Source of the DNA: Bacteroidota bacterium
GTDB lineage: Bacteria > Bacteroidota > Ignavibacteria > Tepidaquicellales > Tepidaquicellaceae
Direction: 5' to 3'
Length of the DNA stretch: 64,000 nucleotides
NCBI GenBank assembly: GCA_018266875.1
Contig: JAFDZR010000014.1
Coordinates: 101,400 to 165,399 of the forward strand
The position numbers and the translations under genes are program-made. The notes under the pieces were generated by a model. It was not told the DNA's origin. It ran no database searches and worked only from the letters and a program-made list of their open reading frames with translations. This document shows positions 18,891 through 29,181 of the stretch, in pieces (position 1 is the first letter of the stretch; the number at the start of each line of letters is the position of its first letter).

Positions 18891-21338
18891 CTACTCCTTC
18901 TCATCCTCCACTATCCTTGCCACTGCTGATATCTTATCACCCTCATTCAGACGTATTACCCTCACTCCCTGTGCATTTCTTCCCATTACCCTGATATCCT
19001 TCATCTTCTGTCTAATGAGAATTCCTTTTGATGTGATTATCATCAGATCATCAGTATCTGTTACTTCTTTTACTGAGATCAGCTTACCAACTTTTTCAGT
19101 TGTCTTTACTGTAATAACTCCTTTACCACCTCTGTTTGTAACTCTGTAATCCCCGAGATCGCTTCTTTTCCCGTATCCGTTTTCGGTGATGACAAGTATC
19201 GTTGCGCTCGGTCTGGCTACAGCTACAAGTCCGATAACATAATCTCCCTTGGCAAGATTTATTGCTTTTACACCTGTGGCTGTCCTGCCCATATCCCTTA
19301 CCTTGGATTCGTTGAACCTAATCGCCTGACCGTTATGACTGCCTATCACTATCTCCTGTGAACCGTTTGTAAGCTTTACATCCACAAGCGTATCATTATC
19401 CTTAAGATTGATTGCATTGATTCCGCTTCTTCTGATGTTTGAATAACTCTCAAGTTTTGTCTTTTTAATGATTCCGGATCTTGTAACCATAGTGACGAAA
19501 AGTTCCTCAGTGAAATCCTTAACAATTACAAATGAAGATATATCATCGTCTTTTTCCTTTTCAATCAGATTGAGAATTGATTTACCTCTTGATGTTCTGC
19601 TGCCTTCGGGGATGTCATATACCTTCAGCCAGTAACATTTGCCTTTTTTAGTGAAGAACATGATATACTGGTGTGTGGAGCCAATGAACATATGTTCATT
19701 AAAGTCATCATCCGAGCTTCCTGTTGATGCCGCGGTTATGCCTTTTCCTCCCCTGCCCTGTGATTTGTACGAGTTAACAGGTATTCTCTTTATGAATCCC
19801 TTGTTGGAAATTGTGATTACTACATCCTCTTCTTTAACCAGCTCTTTCATCATTTCATCATCCGACATTTTTTTAACGTCATAAACTATTTCCGTTCTTC
19901 TCTCATCACCGAATTTCTCAACCAGACTTTTCAGATCATCACAGATCATTTCTTTTCTGAGCTGCTCATTATCCAGTATTCTTTTGAGTCTTTCTATGGT
20001 TTTTAAAACTTCTTTATATTCATCTTCAATCTTCTTCCTTTCAAGACCTGTGAGTCTCTGAAGTCTCATTTCAAGAATTGCCGTTGCCTGAATTTCAGAC
20101 AGCTTGAATTTCTTTATCAGACCTTCGCGGGCAGTCGGCGTATCCTTGGACTTTTTGATCAGCTTAATGATCTCATCAATGTTATCAAGAGCAATTATGT
20201 ATCCTTCCAGTATGTGAGCTCTCTTCTCAGCAGCATCAAGCTCAAACTTTGTTCTTCTTACTATAACATCAAGTCTGTGTTTGATAAAATGCTGCATCAT
20301 TTCTTTCAGATTCAGCACTCTGGGAATACCGTCAACAAGTGCCAGCATTATTGTTCCGAAAGTAGTCTGCATCTGCGTATGTTTGTAAAGATTATTCACA
20401 ACTACATGCGGATTTCCGTCGCGTTTCAGTCCTATTACAATCCTCATTCCGTCCCTGTCGCTCTCATCATTGATGTCTGATATGTCATCTACTTTTTTAT
20501 CCCTTACAAGCTGAGCTATGTTTTCAATTAAACTCACTTTGTTTACCTGATAAGGAATTTCCGAGATTATGATATTCTGCTTCCCGTTTTTTTCTGATTC
20601 AATTGAGACTTTAGCTCTCAGAATTATTTTTCCCCGCCCGGTTTCATAAGCGTCGATCACCGGCTGATATCCATAAATGATACCACCTGTAGGGAAATCC
20701 GGAGCTGTGACATACTTCATAAGTTTCTTGATGGAAATGTCAGGATCTTTGATAAGATGGATTATTCCGTCACATACTTCATTCAGATTATGAGGCGGAA
20801 TGTTGGTCGCCATTCCGACTGCAATACCGTTGGATCCGTTTATCAGAAGATTCGGAATAACAGAAGGCAATACTGATGGTTCCTTCAGTGTGTCATCAAA
20901 ATTCGGAATGAAGTCAACAGTATCTTTTTCAAGATCTTCAAGTATGGCTTCGGCAATTCTCGACAGCCTTGCTTCCGTATACCTCATAGCCGCAGCAGAA
21001 TCTCCGTCTACAGATCCGAAATTACCCTGACCGCTGACAAGTGGATATCGAAGTGAAAATTCCTGAACCATTCTGACCATTGTGTCATAAACGGCTTTAT
21101 CGCCGTGAGGATGATACTTACCGAGCACTTCACCGACTATACGGGCAGATTTTTTATGCGATCTGTTGGAGGCAAGCCCGAGTTCGCTCATTCCGAACAG
21201 AACCCTCCTGTGAACGGGTTTCAGTCCGTCTCTTACATCCGGTAAAGCTCTGGCTACTATTACTGACATTGAATAATCAATGTACGAAGACTTCATTTCG
21301 TCTTCAATATTTACTGGTACAATTTTTTCGTTTGGCAT
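18891..21338 (-). CDS. gyrA: DNA gyrase subunit A
   Basis: The 815-residue protein shows the full GyrA pattern. [18 protein letters not shown] is near the start, the catalytic Tyr120 sits in MRYTEARL, and [10 protein letters not shown] is conserved. The winged-helix/tower part is followed by a six-bladed C-terminal propeller (about 500-810) with a GyrA box, QGRGGKG, indicating gyrase and not topoisomerase IV. In the quinolone region [10 protein letters not shown], Lys81 sits where E. coli has Ser83; Asp85 equals Asp87. It introduces negative supercoils with GyrB, which is not in the window. No Shine-Dalgarno sequence is visible. Confidence 0.97.
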   Translation of the reverse strand: MPNEKIVPVNIEDEMKSSYIDYSMSVIVARALPDVRDGLKPVHRRVLFGMSELGLASNRSHKKSARIVGEVLGKYHPHGDKAVYDTMVRMVQEFSLRYPLVSGQGNFGSVDGDSAAAMRYTEARLSRIAEAILEDLEKDTVDFIPNFDDTLKEPSVLPSVIPNLLINGSNGIAVGMATNIPPHNLNEVCDGIIHLIKDPDISIKKLMKYVTAPDFPTGGIIYGYQPVIDAYETGRGKIILRAKVSIESEKNGKQNIIISEIPYQVNKVSLIENIAQLVRDKKVDDISDINDESDRDGMRIVIGLKRDGNPHVVVNNLYKHTQMQTTFGTIMLALVDGIPRVLNLKEMMQHFIKHRLDVIVRRTKFELDAAEKRAHILEGYIIALDNIDEIIKLIKKSKDTPTAREGLIKKFKLSEIQATAILEMRLQRLTGLERKKIEDEYKEVLKTIERLKRILDNEQLRKEMICDDLKSLVEKFGDERRTEIVYDVKKMSDDEMMKELVKEEDVVITISNKGFIKRIPVNSYKSQGRGGKGITAASTGSSDDDFNEHMFIGSTHQYIMFFTKKGKCYWLKVYDIPEGSRTSRGKSILNLIEKEKDDDISSFVIVKDFTEELFVTMVTRSGIIKKTKLESYSNIRRSGINAINLKDNDTLVDVKLTNGSQEIVIGSHNGQAIRFNESKVRDMGRTATGVKAINLAKGDYVIGLVAVARPSATILVITENGYGKRSDLGDYRVTNRGGKGVITVKTTEKVGKLISVKEVTDTDDLMIITSKGILIRQKMKDIRVMGRNAQGVRVIRLNEGDKISAVARIVEDEKE

Positions 21339-21421
21339 CTGTTATTTTAAACTTTTAGCTAATAGATTTACTGATGTTGGATTTCAAATATTATTATAAA
21401 ATATTTCAGGAACAATCATTA

Positions 21422-21688
21422 TTAATATACAGCAGCTTTTAATCCCTGCATCACTCTGAGTAGACCTAACTGTCCCGCATGATAAGCATCGCGGGATATT
21501 TTTTCCCTGATATAATTTGAAAAACTGTTTTTGAGATTAAAGATCTCTGTGCCTTTCCTTCTGACAAGGGATTTCATTTTTCTGTGTAATTTTTCAGGCA
21601 GAACAATTTCCGCCTGCCAGCAATTGCCGCCGTAAAAAAATGAATCCATATCTTTAAGATAAGCACTCAGTGGATCTGCTGAATTCAT
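21422..21688 (-). CDS. Short protein resembling the C-terminal part of DinB-fold proteins
   Basis: An 88-residue product with an in-frame stop three codons before its ATG, so it is not an extension of something longer in frame. Its last helix DAYHAGQLGLLRVMQGL matches the H..YHAGQ...LR motif at the end of DinB/YfiT-fold proteins, which normally have about 150 residues and a metal-binding His earlier. The N-terminal half is missing or in another frame. It may be a remnant or an unrelated small protein. It lies 83 bp upstream of gyrA, on the same strand. Confidence 0.45.
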   Translation of the reverse strand: MNSADPLSAYLKDMDSFFYGGNCWQAEIVLPEKLHRKMKSLVRRKGTEIFNLKNSFSNYIREKISRDAYHAGQLGLLRVMQGLKAAVY

Positions 21689-21871
21689 TTTAAAGTGTTA
21701 GGAATTAGTTTGGGAAATATGTCTGGTATTGATTTGGGATTATTAAATCTGAACTTCAATCTGTAATTTTTGGATAATTAATTTAACCTTAAAATACTCA
21801 TTATACGTAAAATTAACAATGAAATGATCGGTAATATTCTTTCAGTACTGCCTTGATTTATTGGTTCAGAT

Positions 21872-22063
21872 TTAAAAAAAATCAGCTGAATCTTGAGGTA
21901 TTAAATTAAGTTTTGAGAAGCAGCCAAAAACAGGAGGATAAGGTAATTTGTTTAAATTTTCGGGATGTCTGATGATTTCCTGAAAGTAATATTCAATAAT
22001 ATCAAAGTTCCATTTCTGCTTCGGGATCCACGTCATTTTCATCACAGTTCTCTTCCAGGACAT
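21872..22063 (-). CDS. Possible small protein overlapping the phosphatase end
   Basis: A 63-residue frame overlapping the last 62 bases of the phosphatase gene in another frame. Several ATGs near its start (22063, 22042, 22036) could be coupled to the phosphatase stop. The stretch FDIIEYYFQEIIRHPENLNKLPYP looks protein-like and faintly recalls short DUF5647-type proteins (Y...HPE...P). I do not recognise it with confidence, and it may be chance. Confidence 0.3.
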   Translation of the reverse strand: MSWKRTVMKMTWIPKQKWNFDIIEYYFQEIIRHPENLNKLPYPPVFGCFSKLNLIPQDSADFF

Positions 22064-22697
22064 CTGTAATTACTCCTTTATTTACATCAACAATTACTGC
22101 GGTTAGTTTGTTATTGAATACACATCCAGTATCAATATTGGAATAGTAATTTTCCTTGTAAACAATTTCTCTGATGGGTGTATGTCCGAAGATCTGAAGT
22201 TTGTCAAGCATCGCAGGCGTCCTTCTGTTCCAGAGTATTGACACATCATCTCCTCCGTTTATGATACCTGCATGAGAAATAACGACTTTGGGAAATTCGT
22301 ATTTGAGCGGAAAGCTGTTGATAAAATCAAAGTGTCCGAGATCTTTTATATTCTGCTTGAATTTCTTAAAATCAGAAAATGATCTGGAATTTATGTAGGA
22401 GTTCTGGGTTTCCTTTCCCCCGTTGTAATAATAATGTTCAGCTTCCTTAAACATAAAGCCGAGGAACTTATCGGATTTTTCAATAGCTTTGATCATCATA
22501 TCTTCATGATTTCCTCTTACGGATTTAATTGAGTTAGTCATGCAGAACTCTACTACAGCTTTGGAATACTTTCCCCTGTCAATAAGATCTCCTACAGAAT
22601 AAATTTCCCCGACATTTTTTAACCGGCTGTGTATTTTTTTCAAAGTATAATAACAGCCGTGTATATCACCTATAACGGCAATAGCTGAATCAGTCAT
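22002..22697 (-). CDS. PPP-family metallophosphoesterase (serine/threonine phosphatase-like)
   Basis: The 231-residue protein has all metal-binding motifs of the bacterial PPP phosphatases in order: GDIHG (10-14), GDLIDRG, RGNHE, SHAG and GHTP, followed by SNIDTGCVF. This set binds two metals and hydrolyses phosphoester bonds; the family includes PrpA/PrpB protein phosphatases and ApaH-like diadenosine polyphosphate hydrolases. The substrate cannot be read from the motifs. It has an acidic C-terminal tail. It is divergent from the DCC gene with a 70-bp gap. Confidence 0.9.
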   Translation of the reverse strand: MTDSAIAVIGDIHGCYYTLKKIHSRLKNVGEIYSVGDLIDRGKYSKAVVEFCMTNSIKSVRGNHEDMMIKAIEKSDKFLGFMFKEAEHYYYNGGKETQNSYINSRSFSDFKKFKQNIKDLGHFDFINSFPLKYEFPKVVISHAGIINGGDDVSILWNRRTPAMLDKLQIFGHTPIREIVYKENYYSNIDTGCVFNNKLTAVIVDVNKGVITDVLEENCDENDVDPEAEMEL

Positions 22698-22767
22698 TAA
22701 TTAGATTTGGGTTTGCATAAAATTTATGAATTTTTTGCATTAAATTAAACTTATTAAATCAAAACAA

Positions 22768-23166
22768 TTGGATAAATTTAAAATTGTATTGTTTGACGGA
22801 GTTTGCAATCTCTGTAATTCATCTGTAAACTTTATCATAGACAATGACAAAAAAAATATTTTCAGATTCACTTCCCTGCAGTCAGAGAAGGGCGCTGAAA
22901 TTTTACAGAAATATGATCTCTCCGGCAGCAATATTGATTCGGTAATTCTTATAGACGGTGGTAAAGCCTATATCAAATCCGATGCAGCGCTGAGGATAGC
23001 CCGCGAGCTGGGAGGTATTTACAGATCTTTATATTTTTTCATTATACTGCCTGCATTTTTGAGAAATTCAGTTTATGATTTCATTGCAAAGAACAGATAT
23101 AAATGGTTCGGGAAAAAAGATTCATGCAGAATTCCAACTCCTGAACTGAAAAATAAATTTCTTTAA
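22768..23166 (+). CDS. DCC-family thiol-disulfide oxidoreductase-like protein (DUF393)
   Basis: The 132-residue protein begins IVLFDGVCNLCNSSVNFI, which contains the DGVCNLC motif defining the DCC/YuxK family, followed by FTSLQSEKG and later AALRIARELGG. The family has a thioredoxin-like fold with a putative redox C-x-x-C, but its partners are poorly known. The start is TTG at 22768; the next codons already encode the conserved strand, so no alternative start fits. It ends 123 bp before metG. Confidence 0.9.
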   Translation: MDKFKIVLFDGVCNLCNSSVNFIIDNDKKNIFRFTSLQSEKGAEILQKYDLSGSNIDSVILIDGGKAYIKSDAALRIARELGGIYRSLYFFIILPAFLRNSVYDFIAKNRYKWFGKKDSCRIPTPELKNKFL

Positions 23167-23289
23167 GATTGGAATAAAGATTTCCCGGAAATAAAATATC
23201 AGCATACCGTTTCCTAAAAAAATTTGAATATCCGGCTATCCGAAGTATACTTGCCTTTTTATAAAAAACGTGATTGAGTATATTGGTAA

Positions 23290-25329
23290 ATGAATAAAAA
23301 CCGAAAATACCTTGTTACCGCAGCGTTACCTTATGCCAACAATTTCATACATATCGGGCATATTGCCGGCGCTTATCTGCCTCCCGATATTTTCGTCAGA
23401 TATAAAAGACTCATCGGAGAAGACGTAATTTTTATATCAGGTTCGGATGAACACGGAACCGCCATTGAGATGGCTTCGATCACCGAAAAAATCTCTCCCC
23501 GTGAAATTATTGACAGATATCATTTCGCTAATCAGAAAGCTTTTAAGGATCTTGGAATAAATTTTGATATTTATTCCCGAACTTCAAATAAAATTCATCA
23601 CGAGACCGCTCAGGAATTTTTCCTGAATATTTTCAACAAGAATATTCTAATTGAAAAAACTGAAAAGCAGCTTTTCTCAGAAAAGGAAAACAGATTCCTG
23701 GCTGACAGATTCGTGACAGGAACTTGTCCCGTATGCGGATATGAAGAAGCCCGTGGCGATGAATGTCCGAACTGCGGCAGTAATTTATCTCCGCTTGAGC
23801 TCATAAATCCACGTTCAAAGATTACAGGAGATATTCCTCTTGTAAAGGAATCCACGCATTTTTACTTTCCGCTCGGAGATTTTCAGAATGATCTATCTGA
23901 TTGGCTTAACGGGAAAAAAGGATGGAAACAGAATGTTATTAACTACTGCAAAGGCTGGCTGAAAGCGGGTTTGAGGGACAGAGCGATTTCCAGGGACCTG
24001 GACTGGGGTGTGAAAATTCCTCTGAAAGGCTATGACGGTAAAGTCATTTATGTCTGGTTTGAAGCACCAATCGGGTACATATCCGCTACCAAAGAATTAT
24101 TCATTGAAAGAAACGAACCTGAAAAATGGAAAGATTACTGGCAGAATAAAGACACAAAGTTGATTCATTTTATCGGCAAGGATAACATTGTATTTCATTC
24201 CATTATTTTTCCGGCAATGCTTATGGCTCACGGAGATTACATTCTGCCGGATAATGTTCCCGCAAATGAATTCATGAATATTGGAGGAGAAAAACTTTCC
24301 AAAAGCAAAGGGAACGGTATTCTAGTAAAAGACATAACAGAAAAATTCAGTCCTGACGTTATAAGATATACGCTTTCTTCGAATTTCCCCGAGACAAAGG
24401 ATTCTGAATTCACATGGAAGGATCTGCAGGTAAAAAACAATAGTGAACTGGCGGGTATATTAGGAAATTTTGTAAACAGAACGGTAGTATTCGCAAAAAA
24501 TAAATTTGATAACAAAATACCGGACTTAAATAAACTGTCACCTGCCGATGAGGTAATTTTTAATTATTTTAAATCGCAGTCCGGAAAACTTGACGAACTG
24601 TATGACAGCTTCAGATTCAGGGAAGCGCTTCACAATACTATGGACTGCGCCAGAGCTGCCAACAAGTATTTCAACGACAACGAGCCGTGGAAATCGGTTA
24701 AAACCGATCCGGAAAAATGCGGATCTGTAATAAGAGTTTGTCTGGAATTATGCCATTCGATTGCCATTCTGATAAATCCATTCCTGCCGTTTACTTCGGA
24801 AAAGATCCTCAGGATTCTGAATGTGACGGATAAAGATCTGAAATGGCAGAACATCGGTAAGACTGTTCTTGTAACGGGAAATTCACTCGGCGAAAACATG
24901 ATTCTCTTCCCGCAGATAGAAGACTCCGAAATTCAAAAACTTGAACAGCAGTTAGAAGACGGGGAATCAGTTAAATCCGCTCCCACACACAAAGCTCTCC
25001 CTCAGGGCATCATTACTGTTGAAGATTTTAAAAAAGTCAGTCTTAAAGTGGCCAGAGTAATCGAATGCGTACCGGTCCCAAAAAGCAAAAAACTTCTCAA
25101 ACTGAAACTCAAAATTGGCGATTCTGAAAAACAGATCGTCTCAGGTATTTCAGAATATTATAAACCGGACGAGCTTATCGGTAAATTAATTGTCGTCGTT
25201 AACAATCTCGTTCCTTCAAAGCTTATGGGCGTTGACTCCGATGGTATGCTTCTCGCCGCTAAGCTGAACGGGGAACTCAGGATCGTTACCATTGACGGAG
25301 ATATTGAAACGGGAGCGGATGTAAATTGA
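23290..25329 (+). CDS. metG: Methionyl-tRNA synthetase
   Basis: The 679-residue class I synthetase has HIGH at 21-24, KLSKS (335-339) and a zinc knuckle with Cys146/149/159/162. The anticodon-binding helices end near residue 550, and residues 575-679 are an OB-fold tRNA-binding domain of the EMAPII/Arc1 type (FKKVSLKVARVIE, VPVPKSKKLLKLKL, GISEYY). It charges tRNA-Met. It leads the metG-folP-copA-methyltransferase unit; its stop TGA overlaps the TTG start of folP. Confidence 0.98.
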   Translation: MNKNRKYLVTAALPYANNFIHIGHIAGAYLPPDIFVRYKRLIGEDVIFISGSDEHGTAIEMASITEKISPREIIDRYHFANQKAFKDLGINFDIYSRTSNKIHHETAQEFFLNIFNKNILIEKTEKQLFSEKENRFLADRFVTGTCPVCGYEEARGDECPNCGSNLSPLELINPRSKITGDIPLVKESTHFYFPLGDFQNDLSDWLNGKKGWKQNVINYCKGWLKAGLRDRAISRDLDWGVKIPLKGYDGKVIYVWFEAPIGYISATKELFIERNEPEKWKDYWQNKDTKLIHFIGKDNIVFHSIIFPAMLMAHGDYILPDNVPANEFMNIGGEKLSKSKGNGILVKDITEKFSPDVIRYTLSSNFPETKDSEFTWKDLQVKNNSELAGILGNFVNRTVVFAKNKFDNKIPDLNKLSPADEVIFNYFKSQSGKLDELYDSFRFREALHNTMDCARAANKYFNDNEPWKSVKTDPEKCGSVIRVCLELCHSIAILINPFLPFTSEKILRILNVTDKDLKWQNIGKTVLVTGNSLGENMILFPQIEDSEIQKLEQQLEDGESVKSAPTHKALPQGIITVEDFKKVSLKVARVIECVPVPKSKKLLKLKLKIGDSEKQIVSGISEYYKPDELIGKLIVVVNNLVPSKLMGVDSDGMLLAAKLNGELRIVTIDGDIETGADVN

Positions 25330-26168
25330 AATACAGATTCATGGAAAGGACTTACGACCTGTCTGCCAGAACTTATGTGATGGGTATTTTCAACATCACT
25401 CCCGATTCTTTCTCAGACGGCGGAATTTATTTCTCAGGAAAACCCGATCTGAAAAAAGTAATGGAAGATGCATTAAAAATGGAAATGGAGGGAGCAGATT
25501 TTATTGATATCGGAGGCGAATCAACCCGTCCCGGATCTGATAAGATCTCCGTTGATGAGGAATTGGAAAGAGTCATCCCGGTTATCAGTGCGCTCAGAAG
25601 TAAAGTTAATATCCCTATCTCAATAGATACATATAAGAGTGAAGTGGCGGAGGAAGCGTTAAAGGCCGGCGCATGCATTGTAAATGATATCAGCGGATTC
25701 AGGTTTGACAGTAAACTGCCTGAAGTAACCGCAAAGTATAAAGCTTCCTGCATTCTTATGCATATTAAAGGCACTCCGAAAAATATGCAGACTGATCCTG
25801 TGTATGATGACGTAGTAAAAGAAGTATTTGAATATCTGAAAAGCTCAGCAGTAATTGCCAGGGAAGCAGGCATAAAACAGATTATTATTGACCCGGGAAT
25901 AGGGTTCGGAAAAACACTCGAAAATAACCTTGATTTGATAAGAAATCTATATCAATTTACAAAAACCGGTTATCCTGTTCTGCTCGGAACTTCAAGAAAG
26001 AGTTTTATCTCCGGGATCAGTGAAGCACCGGTGGATCAGAGACTGGAAGGGACCATAGCTTCAAACGTGATCGGTATAATGAACGGAGCTGATATTATTC
26101 GTGTTCATGATGTAAAAGAAAACTGCAAAGCTGCTAAAATTGCAGACAGAATTTTAAATAAAGCTTAA
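25326..26168 (+). CDS. folP: Dihydropteroate synthase
   Basis: The 280-residue TIM-barrel protein has VMGIFNITPDSFSDGG, DIGGESTRPGS, IVNDISGFRF and DPGIGFGKT, the pterin and pABA/pyrophosphate loops of FolP. It joins pABA and dihydropterin pyrophosphate in folate synthesis. The start is TTG at 25326 inside the metG stop (TTGA overlap), giving the usual family N-terminus; an in-frame ATG lies five codons later. No other folate gene is near, and co-transcription with metG and copA looks like packing, not pathway logic. Confidence 0.96.
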   Translation: MKYRFMERTYDLSARTYVMGIFNITPDSFSDGGIYFSGKPDLKKVMEDALKMEMEGADFIDIGGESTRPGSDKISVDEELERVIPVISALRSKVNIPISIDTYKSEVAEEALKAGACIVNDISGFRFDSKLPEVTAKYKASCILMHIKGTPKNMQTDPVYDDVVKEVFEYLKSSAVIAREAGIKQIIIDPGIGFGKTLENNLDLIRNLYQFTKTGYPVLLGTSRKSFISGISEAPVDQRLEGTIASNVIGIMNGADIIRVHDVKENCKAAKIADRILNKA

Positions 26169-26179
26169 GCACAACAGAA

Positions 26180-28468
26180 ATGGCTGACAACGAAAAAATG
26201 CCCGGCAGCATTCTTACAAAGAGTTCAAAGAAAAGATCCTCATCACAGGAGGAACTTTTTGAATTTGATGTTATAGGTATGAACTGCAACGGATGCGCAG
26301 AAAGTATCAGAACATATATTGAAAAGCTTAACGGCATTCATAAAGTCGAAATCAATTTTGCGGCGGAGAGCGGTGAAATTGTTTTCGATCCTTCGGTTAT
26401 TAAAAAAGAAAATATAATCGAAGACATACGCAGACTGGGCTTTGATGTATCAAGCGAAGATGAAGAATATTTATCCGAACTCCTTAAAAAGAAAAGTCTC
26501 AGCAGACAGAGAACCAAAATAATAGTATCCGCTTTACTTTCTGTCACTGTAATGATCCTGAGCATGAAAGACCATTTCAGCGTCCCGTTTATTTCAGGAC
26601 TTTCTGAAAAAGTAAACCTGATAATTCTTACTGTACTTACTTCAATAGTAATTTTCTGGTGCGGAAGCAAATTCATCCGTGGCGCCCGGGTCTCCATAAT
26701 GAATATGTCTTTCGATATGAATACGCTTATTTCAATGGGAAGTCTCTCTTCTTTCTTCTACAGCCTTTTTATTACGATTAACATTGTTTTCGCAATGAAC
26801 ATAAGTGCGCTTGCCTCAACAGGCGAAGTTTACTATGAGACTGCAGCCATGATAGTTACTTTTATTCTGATTGGAAATTATCTGGAGTCTGTTATGAAGA
26901 CAAAAACCCAGACCTCTGTAAAAAAGCTTAAGGACCTTCAGTCAAAAGTAGTTAATGTGATAAGGGACGGGAATGAAATGTTCATTCCGTTTAAAAAAGT
27001 AAGACTCAATGATATTGTAATTGTCAAGACCGGAGACAAGATACCTGTCGACGGTAAAATCACTGAAGGTTATTGCGTGATTGATGAAAGCGCCATGACG
27101 GGAGAAAGTCTTCCTGTTGAAAAATCCCCCGGGGATAATGTGATGAGCGGCACTGTTCTGAGAAACGGATTCATAAAAATGGAAGCTCTAAAAGTCGGCA
27201 GGGACACAATGCTTTCAAAAATTATTGCACTTGTAAAAGACGCGTCTTCAAACAAACCAAAAATACAGAAACTTGCCGATAAGATCTCCTCTGTTTTTGT
27301 TCCAGTAGTAATTCTGATTGCAGCTCTGACTTTTTCATACTGGTATTTTATTTCCGGACAGCCGTTTGACAAGTCTCTTCTTTTCGCGGTTTCAGTGCTG
27401 ATCATCGCATGTCCATGTGCTCTCGGACTCGCCTCCCCTATTGCAATTGTAATCGGTGTCGGCAGAGCGGCGGAGCACGGCATACTTTTCAACAATGTTG
27501 ACGCAATTGAAAACCTGATGAAAATTGATACCATATGCTTCGATAAGACAGGGACACTTACAACAGGTGAAATGTCAGTGAAAAATATTTACACAAGAAA
27601 CGGATTTACTGAATATACCCTGATGAAATATATTTATACACTTGAAAAATTATCCGCGCATCCGATTGCAAAATCAATTAACATTTATGCGATTGACAAT
27701 AATATCCTTCCCTACAACAATGTAACGGATTTCAGGACTGAATCAGGATTCGGAATAAGCGCAATGGTAAACGATAAAAAAGTGTTGATCGGTAATGAAG
27801 AGCTTTTCAGGAAGAATAATATTCCTTTCCCTGAAATATTTTATAACTCCGCCTATACCAATCTGTTTGTAAGCATTGACGGAAAGATTTCAGGCATTGT
27901 CGAGATCGAGGACAGAATAAAGGATAATGCAAAAAGCGTTATAAAAAAACTGAAGTCGAACAAACTGGATATATTTATGATTTCCGGGGACAGCGAAAAT
28001 GCTGCGGTTAAAACCGCCGAGCAGCTCGGTATTAAAAATTATTCTTTCAAAACTCTTCCTGACGAAAAGGAAAAAATCATTTCAAATCTCCAGGGCAAAA
28101 ATAAAAATGTGGCAATGATCGGAGACGGAATAAATGACGCTCCATCCCTGGCAAGGGCTGATGTCGGAATTGCCATAGGCACTGGTCAGGAAATTGCAAT
28201 AGACTCCGCAGACGTTATACTTGTTAAGGACGATCTGAGAAATATTCTCAAATCAATAATAATTTCGGACAGAACTGTAAGAATTATCAAGCAGAATTTC
28301 TTCTGGGCTTTCTTTTACAACGCAGTTGCAATACCGCTTGCCGCAGGCGTGCTGGTCCCGTTCGGAATAATCATCAGCCCTGTAATGGCGGCAATGCTGA
28401 TGGCATTCAGCGATGTAGTTACCGTTATAGGAAATTCCCTCCGCCTTAAATATGTAAAGATCGATTAA
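26180..28468 (+). CDS. copA: Copper-translocating P-type ATPase
   Basis: The 762-residue P1B ATPase has one N-terminal heavy-metal domain with GMNCNGC (Cys36, Cys39), eight predicted membrane helices, TGES (307-310), CPC (411-413), DKTGT with phosphorylated Asp455, HP (494-495) and GDGINDAP near residue 650. CPC plus a CxxC domain points to Cu(I) export. It starts 11 bp after folP. Its TAA stop overlaps the ATG of the methyltransferase (TAATG), so translation is coupled. No CopZ or copper regulator was seen nearby. Confidence 0.95.
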   Translation: MADNEKMPGSILTKSSKKRSSSQEELFEFDVIGMNCNGCAESIRTYIEKLNGIHKVEINFAAESGEIVFDPSVIKKENIIEDIRRLGFDVSSEDEEYLSELLKKKSLSRQRTKIIVSALLSVTVMILSMKDHFSVPFISGLSEKVNLIILTVLTSIVIFWCGSKFIRGARVSIMNMSFDMNTLISMGSLSSFFYSLFITINIVFAMNISALASTGEVYYETAAMIVTFILIGNYLESVMKTKTQTSVKKLKDLQSKVVNVIRDGNEMFIPFKKVRLNDIVIVKTGDKIPVDGKITEGYCVIDESAMTGESLPVEKSPGDNVMSGTVLRNGFIKMEALKVGRDTMLSKIIALVKDASSNKPKIQKLADKISSVFVPVVILIAALTFSYWYFISGQPFDKSLLFAVSVLIIACPCALGLASPIAIVIGVGRAAEHGILFNNVDAIENLMKIDTICFDKTGTLTTGEMSVKNIYTRNGFTEYTLMKYIYTLEKLSAHPIAKSINIYAIDNNILPYNNVTDFRTESGFGISAMVNDKKVLIGNEELFRKNNIPFPEIFYNSAYTNLFVSIDGKISGIVEIEDRIKDNAKSVIKKLKSNKLDIFMISGDSENAAVKTAEQLGIKNYSFKTLPDEKEKIISNLQGKNKNVAMIGDGINDAPSLARADVGIAIGTGQEIAIDSADVILVKDDLRNILKSIIISDRTVRIIKQNFFWAFFYNAVAIPLAAGVLVPFGIIISPVMAAMLMAFSDVVTVIGNSLRLKYVKID

Positions 28469-29181
28469 TGGAAAAAGAATCCATTCAGAATCCGGGAACA
28501 GAAAAAGTTGATTTCGATAATTTCGCAGGAAAATATGAAATGATACTGGATAAGCAGCTTGATTTTTTTGGGGAGGAAAATTCATACTTCGCAGAATATA
28601 AAGTTAAACTGGTTAAGGATACTCTCTCTCACTCACCAAAAAAAATCCTTGAATTCGGATGCGGCATCGGCAGGAACCTGAAATATTTTACAAAGTACTT
28701 TCCTGAAGCTGAAGTTTACGGCGCGGATATATCCGCAAAAAGTCTTGAAATTGCAAAAAGCGAAAATCCCTCTGTCAATTTATTTCTTCTTGAGGATGAG
28801 GAAATAAAGAAACATTCCGGCAGATTCGATCATGTTTTCATTTCATGCGTCTTTCATCATATTGCTCCTGAACTAAGAAAAGATTCCATGGAGAAAATTT
28901 TTTCCATGATGAGCAAAAACAGTTCCGCATATATATTTGAACATAATCCCTACAATCCGGTGACCAGACATATTGTAAACACCTGCGAATGGGATACTGA
29001 TGCAATACTTCTGAATATGAAAGAATCGGAATCCCTTATGAAAAATACCGGACTTGAAGTTACGGAAAAAAACTACACTTTATTTTTTCCAGCTGCATTA
29101 AAATTCCTGAGGTTTACTGAAAATTTCCTGAAGAAGATCCCGATGGGCGGGCAGTATTACGTAAAAGCGGTTAAGAGGTAG
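28468..29181 (+). CDS. Class I SAM-dependent methyltransferase
   Basis: The 237-residue protein has the SAM-binding glycine motif ILEFGCGIGRNL (about 64-75), the acidic strand-2 end VYGADIS, and a HVFISCVFHHI strand-4 region. The C-terminus is hydrophobic-aromatic, not a membrane helix. Substrate is unknown; relatives act on small molecules, quinones or lipids. It overlaps the copA stop by one base and overlaps the convergent GT2 gene by 11 bp. Nothing in the motifs links it to copper. Confidence 0.88.
   Translation: MEKESIQNPGTEKVDFDNFAGKYEMILDKQLDFFGEENSYFAEYKVKLVKDTLSHSPKKILEFGCGIGRNLKYFTKYFPEAEVYGADISAKSLEIAKSENPSVNLFLLEDEEIKKHSGRFDHVFISCVFHHIAPELRKDSMEKIFSMMSKNSSAYIFEHNPYNPVTRHIVNTCEWDTDAILLNMKESESLMKNTGLEVTEKNYTLFFPAALKFLRFTENFLKKIPMGGQYYVKAVKR

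Noticed and set aside
18688-19149. 153-residue frame opposite gyrA and ltaE
   Set aside because: Overlaps two strong genes in antisense; no recognisable domain.
18891-21338. Topoisomerase IV subunit ParC
   Set aside because: A GyrA box (QGRGGKG) and the full six-bladed C-terminal propeller favour GyrA.
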